Source of the DNA: an uncultured Collinsella sp.
GTDB taxonomy: Bacteria > Actinomycetota > Coriobacteriia > Coriobacteriales > Coriobacteriaceae
Length of the DNA stretch: 6,875 bases
Reading direction: 5' to 3'
NCBI GenBank assembly: GCA_958447915.1
Contig: CAUDCB010000104.1
Span: 1 to 6,875 of the forward strand
Positions within the stretch are counted from its first letter, which is position 1. Each line of letters begins with the position of its first letter. Positions 1 through 6,304 of the stretch are shown piece after piece. The translations under genes and the position numbers were made by a program. The notes under the pieces are model-generated. The model saw nothing but the letters and a program-made list of their open reading frames with translations. It had not been told where the DNA came from and did not search any database.

Positions 1-380
1 AGGCCAAATCGGTCGATAAATCTGGCGAACGTTTCGCTACTCCACGTGGGGTACGCCGGGCTTACGAGTGCCTCGACTTCGGTCACCTTGAGCGTGGAGG
101 GGAAAGGACACGTGTCCAGGACAAGGCCTACGCGGGAGCGCAGGTGGCGCTGCGTCTCGTCGGGCGCGTTGGTGTCGCAGCACTGTCCAAACAGATGCAC
201 CTCGCCGGCATCGAGCTTTATAAGCCCGAGCGCGGCACGAATGGTCGTTGTCTTGCCGGCGCCGTTTGCGCCCACAAAGCCGACAATCTGGCCGGGCTCC
301 ACGGTGAGCGTGACATCGCGTAGGGAAAAGCGGTCGCTTACGCGGCGTGAGACGCCTTTGAGTTCTAGCAAGTTTTGCAT
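1..380 (-). CDS. ABC transporter ATP-binding protein, N-terminal part (cut by window edge)
   Basis: Reading leftwards from the ATG at 380-378, an open frame of 126 codons runs off the left edge, so only the N-terminal half of the nucleotide-binding domain is present. The Walker A P-loop GANGAGKTT sits at residues 37-45, preceded by the usual strand and turn VEPGQIVGFV. The Q-loop region reads VGLVLDTCPFPSTLKVTEV, with aspartate (D89) where many ABC ATPases have glutamine; this resembles ATPases of the YtrB/BcrA-like group, which often sit beside YtrA-type GntR regulators. The protein should energise export, or sensing and removal, of a small molecule, often a peptide antibiotic; the permease would lie beyond the edge. 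An AAGAAAGG ribosome binding site stands 7-8 bases before the ATG. The start is 23 bases after the stop of the GntR gene, so both are probably one operon. The signature motif, Walker B and substrate cannot be seen. Confidence 0.9.
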   Translation of the reverse strand, partial: MQNLLELKGVSRRVSDRFSLRDVTLTVEPGQIVGFVGANGAGKTTTIRAALGLIKLDAGEVHLFGQCCDTNAPDETQRHLRSRVGLVLDTCPFPSTLKVTEVEALVSPAYPTWSSETFARFIDRFG

Positions 381-403
381 GGTATAGCCTTTCTTGCAGA
401 TGG

Positions 404-784
404 CTACTGCATGGTTTCGGGGGCTACAAGGTCGAGCATCTCGTACAATTTGTCGCGCGTGACGCCCAGGGTTTCGGCCTGCGTAGCGGCCTGCGCAAGC
501 AACTCTTCGATATGGCAGAGCTGGTTTTCGCGCAAGAGCTCCTGGTTTCCCTCGGCGACAAAGCAGCCCTTGCCCTGCACGGTGCAGATAAAGCCGAGCT
601 GTTCCAGGTCGGCATAGGCACGCTTGGTGGTGATGACGCTCACACCCAGGTCGCTCGCGAGCGCACGGATGCTGGGGAGTTTGGCTCCCGCAGCGAGCGT
701 ACCCGATAAGATCTGAGCTTTGACTTGCGAGGAAATCTGCTCGTAGATGGGCTTATCGCTCGAATTGGATAGGATGATGTCCAC
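404..784 (-). CDS. GntR-family transcriptional regulator, short YtrA subfamily
   Basis: A 126-residue DNA-binding repressor. Residues about 11-77 form the GntR winged helix: PIYEQISSQVKAQILSG (first helix), then LPSIRALASDLGVSVITTKR (helix-turn-helix) and the wing GFICTVQGKGCFVA. Only about 50 residues follow, predicted as a helical dimerisation tail rather than a large ligand domain; this length and layout are typical of the YtrA subfamily. Such proteins usually repress their own operon together with an adjacent ABC transporter, which is exactly the arrangement here, with the ATPase 23 bases downstream. The start is GTG at 784-782, preceded by TAAGGAG at a spacing of 5 bases; no better start lies upstream. 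A promoter (833-862) and an inverted repeat (812-845) upstream are the likely site of autoregulation. The effector is unknown. Confidence 0.92.
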   Translation of the reverse strand: MDIILSNSSDKPIYEQISSQVKAQILSGTLAAGAKLPSIRALASDLGVSVITTKRAYADLEQLGFICTVQGKGCFVAEGNQELLRENQLCHIEELLAQAATQAETLGVTRDKLYEMLDLVAPETMQ

Positions 785-811
785 AGCGGCTCCTTAGCTG
801 TTGGGCTACAC

Positions 812-845
812 GTGTATATAACCGGTAAGCACAGTATATATACAC
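812..845. promoter_or_regulatory. Perfect 9+9 bp inverted repeat, probable GntR operator
   Basis: GTGTATATA (812-820) and its exact reverse complement TATATACAC (837-845) are separated by 16 bases, so the arm centres are 25 bases apart. One arm overlaps the predicted -10 box of the GntR-ABC promoter and the other lies at or just after the expected transcription start. A dimeric repressor bound here would block RNA polymerase. GntR regulators of the YtrA type act on spaced inverted repeats in their own promoters. The assignment to this repressor is inferred from position. Confidence 0.55.
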
Positions 846-862
846 TATGCACAGTTATGCAA
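833..862 (-). promoter_or_regulatory. Predicted promoter of the GntR-ABC operon
   Basis: On the minus strand, TTGCAT (862-857) and TATACT (838-833) are separated by 18 bases, a good match to a vegetative sigma-70-type promoter in an unusually AT-rich patch. Transcription would begin near 826 and give a leader of about 40 bases before the GTG start of the repressor. The -10 box overlaps one arm of the inverted repeat 812-845. Seen by eye only. Confidence 0.6.
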
Positions 863-898
863 GAAGAAATGTAGGCTCGCCTGTCTCTTCGTTCGTTT

Positions 899-955
899 GT
901 CTCGATCTGTAACATCTGGAGCCGATTTTGGTGTCTACCTGTTACAGATTGAGAC
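899..955. repeat. Palindromic unit 1
   Basis: The left arm GTCTCGATCTGTAACA (899-914) and right arm TGTTACAGATTGAGAC (940-955) enclose a 25-base centre containing GATTTTGG. Fifteen of 16 positions are Watson-Crick pairs; G904 faces T951-side sequence as a G-T pair, which would be a G-U wobble in plus-strand RNA. Confidence 0.85.
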
Positions 956-978
956 AGTCCCGACCTTCCTGCTCGTTC

Positions 979-1035
979 ATCTCAATCTGTAACACTAAGG
1001 CCCGTTTTTGGTGGCTAGATGTTACAGATTGAGAC
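979..1035. repeat. Palindromic unit 2
   Basis: The arms TCTCAATCTGTAACA (980-994) and its reverse complement (1020-1034) pair perfectly over 15 bases around a 25-base centre containing GTTTTTGG. The outermost pair of the family consensus is lost because position 979 is A instead of G. Confidence 0.85.
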
Positions 1036-1058
1036 ATTGGTTGCCCGCCTGCGCGTTT

Positions 1059-1115
1059 GTCTCAATCTGTAACAGGTGGAGGCTCAAAACCCGTCTTCCT
1101 GTTACAGATTGAGAC
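1059..1115. repeat. Palindromic unit 3, longest perfect stem
   Basis: The arms GTCTCAATCTGTAACAGG (1059-1076) and the exact complement (1098-1115) give an 18-base perfect stem. The core of the centre reads CAAAACCC, the complement-like counterpart of the T-rich cores of units 1 and 2. The right end, AGATTGAGACGG (1106-1117), is repeated exactly at 1118-1129. Confidence 0.88.
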
Positions 1116-1150
1116 GGAGATTGAGACGGTACTGGTCTTCCCAGCCGTTT

Positions 1151-1207
1151 ATCTCGATCTGTAACAGGTGGAGCTTCAAAACCCGTCTTTCTGTTACAGA
1201 TTGAGAC
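1151..1207. repeat. Palindromic unit 4
   Basis: The arms TCTCGATCTGTAACAG (1152-1167) and CTGTTACAGATTGAGA (1191-1206) pair over 16 bases with one G-T pair (G1156). The 25-base centre differs from that of unit 3 at only three positions. The flank after it, AGTCC, matches the flank after unit 1. Confidence 0.85.
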
Positions 1208-1291
1208 AGTCCTTGAGGCAACTGCCCGCTGCGCCGAGAGCTTGGCTGATGAATTTGTCCTGATAGGTGCCCTATGGCGGGATTTCGCGGC

Positions 1292-1297
1292 TACAAT
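1292..1297 (+). promoter_or_regulatory. Possible -10 box of the prfC promoter
   Basis: TACAAT matches five of six bases of TATAAT and lies 48 bases before the chosen prfC start. Transcription would begin near 1304, giving a leader of about 40 bases. No good -35 box is seen; the best at suitable spacing is TGCCCT (1268-1273), which is weak. Confidence 0.4.
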
Positions 1298-1344
1298 AGT
1301 ACGGTTTCAACGACGTAATGCACTCAATGCAAGAAAGGATCCGC

Positions 1345-2958
<1,614 letters not shown>

Positions 2959-2964
2959 CGCATT

Positions 2965-3002
2965 GGCGCGGTGGCCCTGCGGGGCTGCCGCGCCGTTTGC
3001 TT
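2965..3002 (+). terminator. Probable terminator after prfC
   Basis: GGCGCGG (2965-2971) pairs perfectly with CCGCGCC (2988-2994), and inside it GCCC (2974-2977) pairs with GGGC (2982-2985) around a TGCG tetraloop. The tail GTTTGCTTG is T-rich but interrupted, so termination may be partial. It lies 6 bases after the prfC stop, and its tail abuts the next promoter. Confidence 0.6.
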
Positions 3003-3029
3003 GCCTGATGCCGCGTGAGCGGCTATCAT
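3001..3029 (+). promoter_or_regulatory. Predicted promoter of the transporter-dehydrogenase operon
   Basis: TTGCCT (3001-3006) and TATCAT (3024-3029) are separated by exactly 17 bases. The spacer contains the hairpin-like GCCGC-GTGA-GCGGC (3010-3023). Transcription would start near 3036 and give a leader of about 80 bases before the transporter ATG. Confidence 0.6.
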
Positions 3030-3058
3030 ACCCACCGTCGTCTCAAGACCGGGGCGTC

Positions 3059-3108
3059 CGAGCAGTTCGGGTCCGATATCCTGCTCGTTAAACCTAAAAC
3101 CAAAGGAG
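3059..3108 (+). promoter_or_regulatory. Possible pseudoknot leader touching the ribosome binding site
   Basis: CGAGCAG (3059-3065) pairs with CTGCTCG (3081-3087). TCC at 3079-3081, next to the 3' strand of that stem, can pair with GGA (3105-3107) inside the AAAGGAG ribosome binding site. The two are joined by an A-rich linker (3088-3104). This is the shape of an H-type pseudoknot as used by preQ1 class I riboswitches, and the gene downstream belongs to a family that includes queuosine-precursor transporters. The conserved bases of known preQ1 classes are not recognisable by eye, and the second stem is only 3 base pairs, so the call is tentative. Confidence 0.3.
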
Positions 3109-3114
3109 TACATA

Positions 3115-3837
3115 ATGATCAAGAAGGTCATGGAGGACTACAAGGTCCTGTTGCGGAGCATTCCCGCGGCAACGGTTTCGCTGTTTTTCGTGAGCGTCAT
3201 CATGATGAACCTGCTGGCCAACAAAGAGCTTATCAGCCTGCCGTATCTGGCGCTCGACTGCGGCTTTGTGGTGAGCTGGGTCTCGTTTTTGTGCCAGGAC
3301 ATGATCTGCAAGCGCTTTGGCGCCAAGGCATCCATCAAAATCTCTATCCTCGCGTTGGCGGTCAACCTAGCCGTAAGCCTGTGCTTTTGGCTGTGCTCGC
3401 TCACGCCCGGCATGTGGGGCGCCTACTACGACACGGGTATGATCGAGGTCAACACCGCCCTTAACGCCACCATCGGCGGCACCTGGTACGTGGTGCTGGG
3501 CTCTTCGCTGGCAATGCTCGTTTCTGCCGTGGTTAACTCCACGCTCAACCAGTCGCTCGGCCGTATGCTCAAAAAGAATAACTTTGCGAGCTTTGCCTTC
3601 CGCTCCTATGTGTCTACGGGCGTTGGCCAGTTTATCGACAACCTGGTCTTTGCCATTGTGGTGAGCCACACGTTCTTTGGTTGGACCTGGGTACAGGTCC
3701 TTATGTGCTCGCTGACCGGCGCTGTTGCCGAGCTGCTGTGCGAGGTCTTCCTGAGCCCCGTGGGCTACAAGGTCGTGCGTGGCTGGGAGCGTGAGAATGT
3801 GGGCGCCGAGTACCTCGAGCGCCACGCAACCGCCTAA
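3115..3837 (+). CDS. VUT/YhhQ-family membrane transporter, putative queuosine precursor transporter
   Basis: A 240-residue polytopic membrane protein with about six hydrophobic segments (roughly residues 16-35, 42-62, 76-96, 122-144, 168-190 and 192-212). Family marks of the DUF165/Vut_1 group are visible: an early asparagine in MMNLLANK (30-37), an acidic residue before a basic stretch in QDMICKRFG (61-69), the conserved VGQFIDNLVF (170-179), and a C-terminal PVGYKVVRGW. Characterised members (E. coli YhhQ) take up preQ0/preQ1, precursors of the tRNA nucleoside queuosine; other members have been annotated as vitamin transporters, so the substrate here is inferred. AAAGGAG stands 6 bases before the ATG. 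The stop codon overlaps the ribosome binding site of the next gene, implying an operon with the dehydrogenase. Confidence 0.85.
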   Translation: MIKKVMEDYKVLLRSIPAATVSLFFVSVIMMNLLANKELISLPYLALDCGFVVSWVSFLCQDMICKRFGAKASIKISILALAVNLAVSLCFWLCSLTPGMWGAYYDTGMIEVNTALNATIGGTWYVVLGSSLAMLVSAVVNSTLNQSLGRMLKKNNFASFAFRSYVSTGVGQFIDNLVFAIVVSHTFFGWTWVQVLMCSLTGAVAELLCEVFLSPVGYKVVRGWERENVGAEYLERHATA

Positions 3838-3846
3838 GGAGTAAGT

Positions 3847-4527
3847 ATGCGGGTTTTGATCACGGGTGCTTCGGGTGGTATTGGAGCTGCGTGCGTGCAG
3901 CGCTTTTTGGACGAGGGCCACGAGGTCGTGGGCTTTGATCTGCTGCCGGCGGCGGTCGAGCACGAGCGCTATCGCCATCTGATCGTCGATGTCCGCGAGC
4001 CGGACTCGTTTCCAGACGATCTTGAACCCCAGGTAATCGTGAACGTTGCCGGTACACAGGATTCGGCCGACGATATTGCCGCCAATCTGCGTGGCACCAT
4101 CAACGTGACCGAGCACTACGCCTTTGTGGGGGAGGGGCTTGCCGCCAAGCCGGCGCCGGCTATCAAATCCGTGGTCAATGTGGGGTCGGCGAGCGGGCAT
4201 ACGGGATCGGAGTTTCCCGCCTATGCTGCCAGCAAGGGCGGCATTATCGCCTATACCAAGAACCTTGCAAACCGCTTGGCGCCGCAGGCTATCGCCAACA
4301 GTGTGGACCCGGGCGGCGTGATCACGCCGCTCAACCGTTGCGTGATGGAAGACGGGCGCCTGTGGAACCAGATTATGGAGCTCACACCGCTTAAGCGCTG
4401 GGCTACTGCCCAAGAGATCGCCGAGTGGATCTACTTTGTGGGCGTGACCAACCGGTTTATGACCGGGCAGAGCCTGCTGATCGATGGCGGCGAGGCCGGC
4501 CGCACCCAGTTTATCTGGCCCGAGTAA
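3847..4527 (+). CDS. Short-chain dehydrogenase/reductase (SDR family)
   Basis: A compact 226-residue NAD(P)-dependent oxidoreductase of the classical SDR type. Visible motifs, in order: the cofactor-binding TGASGGIG (6-13); an aspartate at the end of the second strand (D31 in VVGFDLL), which favours NAD(H) over NADP(H); D48-V49; NVAG (66-69); N80 in the NLRGTINV helix; catalytic S114 in NVGSASG; YAASK with Y126 and K130; DPGG after the sixth strand; and the C-terminal GQSLLIDGG. The catalytic tetrad is therefore complete. It is shorter than the usual 250 residues, mostly from loops and the substrate-binding region. Its start lies 9 bases after the transporter stop, and TAAGGAG (3835-3841) contains that stop codon, a sign of translational coupling. 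The substrate is unknown; a link to the imported compound is only a guess. Confidence 0.9.
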   Translation: MRVLITGASGGIGAACVQRFLDEGHEVVGFDLLPAAVEHERYRHLIVDVREPDSFPDDLEPQVIVNVAGTQDSADDIAANLRGTINVTEHYAFVGEGLAAKPAPAIKSVVNVGSASGHTGSEFPAYAASKGGIIAYTKNLANRLAPQAIANSVDPGGVITPLNRCVMEDGRLWNQIMELTPLKRWATAQEIAEWIYFVGVTNRFMTGQSLLIDGGEAGRTQFIWPE

Positions 4528-4528
4528 C

Positions 4529-4568
4529 AAAACGCGCTCGATGGCAATTGCCGTCGAGCGCGTTTTTT
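4529..4568 (+). terminator. Strong intrinsic terminator after the dehydrogenase
   Basis: AAAACGCGCTCGA (4529-4541) pairs perfectly with TCGAGCGCGTTTT (4554-4566). The inner part GGC-AATT-GCC (4543-4552) extends the stem to a tetraloop. Six Ts (4563-4568) follow. It starts one base after the dehydrogenase stop and insulates the kinase operon. Confidence 0.92.
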
Positions 4569-4623
4569 GCACCATTAATTGCTCACTTTAGCGGCGCACC
4601 ATCTCTGTAACGTGCCTTTGAGC

Positions 4624-4632
4624 TGGTAGAAT
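4624..4632 (+). promoter_or_regulatory. Predicted extended -10 promoter of the kinase-MoxR operon
   Basis: TGGTAGAAT combines the extended TGn element with TAGAAT, five of six matches to the -10 consensus. The sequence 17 bases upstream (TCTGTA, 4604-4609) is a poor -35 box, as is common for extended -10 promoters. Transcription would begin near 4639, about 20 bases before the TTG start. Confidence 0.5.
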
Positions 4633-4658
4633 GAACTCCAAAACTAAAAGGGGGCATA

Positions 4659-6302
4659 TTGGGGCTGTTCGGTTCACACGAGAAGCGCGACGCGGACCGA
4701 GCGCGTCGACTGTTTGAAGAGGCGCTTGCGCAGCAAGGGCCCAACGTTGCTCTGGTCTTGCGCGCCAACGACTGCCTTCCGCTCTATATCACCCCAAATT
4801 TCGAACGCGTATTTGGCGTGTCGTCCGAGCGTATCGGCGACGACATCGAGACACTATACCGCTTTATCCCCAATAGCGACCGCGTTCGCATGCAGCGACA
4901 GGTGAGGGACTGGGACCATGTGACCCCGCTGAACCTCCTGTGCTCCTACCATGCGCCCCATGGAGCAAAATCGCAGCTCAGCATAAGGTTTACGATTTCG
5001 CTCATACAGAACGGCACCCAGTACCTGGTTTCTGCAGTCGATGTAACGGCCGAAAACGAGCGCATCGCCAAGGCGGAGGCCGAGCGCGATCGCGCCGTCG
5101 AGACCGCCAACGCGCGCACGGACTATATGAACCAGATGAGCCACGAGATCCGCACGCCGCTCAATGGCATCGAGGGCATGATTTCGCTTGCTCGCGAGCA
5201 CCATGCGGATGAGTCTCGCCTGATGGATGACTTGTCTCGCGCCTCGCAGCTTTCGGCCTATTTGCTTTCGCTTATCAACGACATGCTTGACATGAGCCGC
5301 CTCAACAGCGGGCGCGTGCGCATTGACGATGCACCGTTTGATTTGCGTCTGTTTGCCGACGAGATTGAGCGCATGTTTAGCTCGCAGGCAGCCGACAAAG
5401 GGCTTGCGTACTCGGTCAATCTCGAGGACTGCGAAAACGTTTTTGTCGTGGGCGACCGCATGCGCCTGTCGCAGATCGTCATCAACTTTATCTCCAACGC
5501 AGTCAAGTTTACCGAGCAGGGCGGCAGCGTTACCGTAACCCTGCGCGAGATGTACCAGACAGACGGCGGCGTGAGCTATATGCTGCGCGTGCGCGACACA
5601 GGCAAGGGCATGGATCCGCGCTACGTCAGCAAGATCTTTAAGCCGTTTGAGCAGGAGGACCGCACCATTGCGCGCCGCTACGGCGGAACGGGCTTGGGTA
5701 TGGCCATCACGAGCGCGCTCGTCGACCTGATGGGCGGCGAGATCGTCGTCGATACCGAGCCTGGACGCGGTTCGACGTTTTCGGCCTACATCCCGCTGCG
5801 ACTTGCCACGCCGGAGCAGGTCCAGGAGCTCAAGATTAAAGAGCAGACGCTCGAGACGGCGTCCGATTCCATGGGGTCGTCGTTTACCTACCAGTTTGAG
5901 GGCAAGCGATTCCTGCTGGCCGAGGATAACGAAATCAATGCCATGATTGTGATTGAGCTGCTGGCAAGACGAGGCGCGGCGGTCGATCGTGCCGAGAACG
6001 GTCAGGCGGTCGTCGAGCGATTCCGGAGCATGCCCGTGGGCACGTACGATGCGATCCTCATGGATATTCAGATGCCCGTGCTCAACGGTTGGGAAGCGGC
6101 GGAGCGGATTCGAGGGCTCGATCGTGAGGACGCCGGCGCCATTCCCATCATTGCGCTTTCTGCCAATGACTACACAGAGGACGTTGAGCGCTCGCGCAGT
6201 GTGGGCATGAACGGACATGTGGGCAAGCCCATCGATCTGAACGTTTTGAAAGCACAGCTGGCGGCCGCGACGGCCGAGGCAGCTTACCGAGGAAATGAGT
6301 AA
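4659..6302 (+). CDS. Soluble hybrid sensor histidine kinase with C-terminal receiver domain
   Basis: A 547-residue cytosolic phosphorelay protein. Order: a PAS-like sensor (about 25-135, ending in VSAVDVTAENERI); a charged coiled-coil linker (about 130-158); a HisKA dimerisation domain with phospho-acceptor H162 in SHEIRTPLNG; an HATPase_c domain with N-box NFISNAVKF (276 and 280), G1 DTGKGMD (313) and G2 GGTGLGMA (342); and a receiver domain (about 417-540) with acidic pair E422-D423, phospho-acceptor D469 in LMDIQMP, S501 and K523. All catalytic residues are present. No membrane segment or signal peptide is seen, so the signal is probably internal. There is no HPt domain, so an external phosphotransfer partner may exist. 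The start is TTG, with AAAGGGGG 4 bases upstream; the next in-frame ATG (near 4890) would delete much of the sensor. The MoxR gene follows after two bases. Confidence 0.93.
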   Translation: MGLFGSHEKRDADRARRLFEEALAQQGPNVALVLRANDCLPLYITPNFERVFGVSSERIGDDIETLYRFIPNSDRVRMQRQVRDWDHVTPLNLLCSYHAPHGAKSQLSIRFTISLIQNGTQYLVSAVDVTAENERIAKAEAERDRAVETANARTDYMNQMSHEIRTPLNGIEGMISLAREHHADESRLMDDLSRASQLSAYLLSLINDMLDMSRLNSGRVRIDDAPFDLRLFADEIERMFSSQAADKGLAYSVNLEDCENVFVVGDRMRLSQIVINFISNAVKFTEQGGSVTVTLREMYQTDGGVSYMLRVRDTGKGMDPRYVSKIFKPFEQEDRTIARRYGGTGLGMAITSALVDLMGGEIVVDTEPGRGSTFSAYIPLRLATPEQVQELKIKEQTLETASDSMGSSFTYQFEGKRFLLAEDNEINAMIVIELLARRGAAVDRAENGQAVVERFRSMPVGTYDAILMDIQMPVLNGWEAAERIRGLDREDAGAIPIIALSANDYTEDVERSRSVGMNGHVGKPIDLNVLKAQLAAATAEAAYRGNE

Positions 6303-6304
6303 CC

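Larger units (their letters stand above)
899..1207. repeat. Array of four 57-base palindromic units with 80-base period
   Basis: Eight copies of a 16-base motif, GTCTCAATCTGTAACA or its reverse complement, alternate in orientation. Each palindromic unit is a 16-base left arm, a 25-base centre and a 16-base right arm. Left arms begin at 899, 979, 1059 and 1151, so the units repeat every 80, 80 and 92 bases; the last interval is 80 plus a 12-base tandem duplication. Spacers are 23 bases (35 in the last) and keep a weak CGTTYRT consensus just before each left arm. No T-run follows any unit, so these are not ordinary terminators. The array lies between divergent promoters and contains no convincing gene. 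It resembles a BIME-like cluster of REP-type palindromes, but the family is not one I recognise. Confidence 0.9.

Noticed and set aside
46..387. Plus-strand open frame of 113 codons at the left edge
   Set aside because: It is the opposite strand of the ABC ATPase, whose P-loop and ribosome binding site are clear; the product is low-complexity Ser/Arg/Thr-rich.
640..915. Minus-strand open frame of 91 codons across the GntR promoter
   Set aside because: It overlaps the GntR gene in another frame and crosses the promoter and operator; no ribosome binding site or domain.
899..1207. CRISPR array
   Set aside because: Repeats alternate in orientation, the intervals are 25 and 23 bases with the 25-base centres similar to each other, and no cas gene is present.
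899..1207. Series of intrinsic terminators or a riboswitch for prfC
   Set aside because: No stem is followed by a T-run on either strand, and the predicted prfC start site lies downstream of the array.
3006..3028. Hairpin with a GTGA (GNRA-type) tetraloop
   Set aside because: The stem is real on paper, but it lies in the spacer of the predicted promoter, so it is probably not transcribed from it, and no T-run follows.
3367..4575. Minus-strand open frame of 402 codons opposite the transporter and dehydrogenase
   Set aside because: It spans two well-supported plus-strand genes and the terminator, and shows no domain or ribosome binding site.
4854..6218. Minus-strand open frame of 454 codons opposite the histidine kinase
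   Set aside because: Antisense shadow; the plus-strand kinase has every catalytic motif in order.
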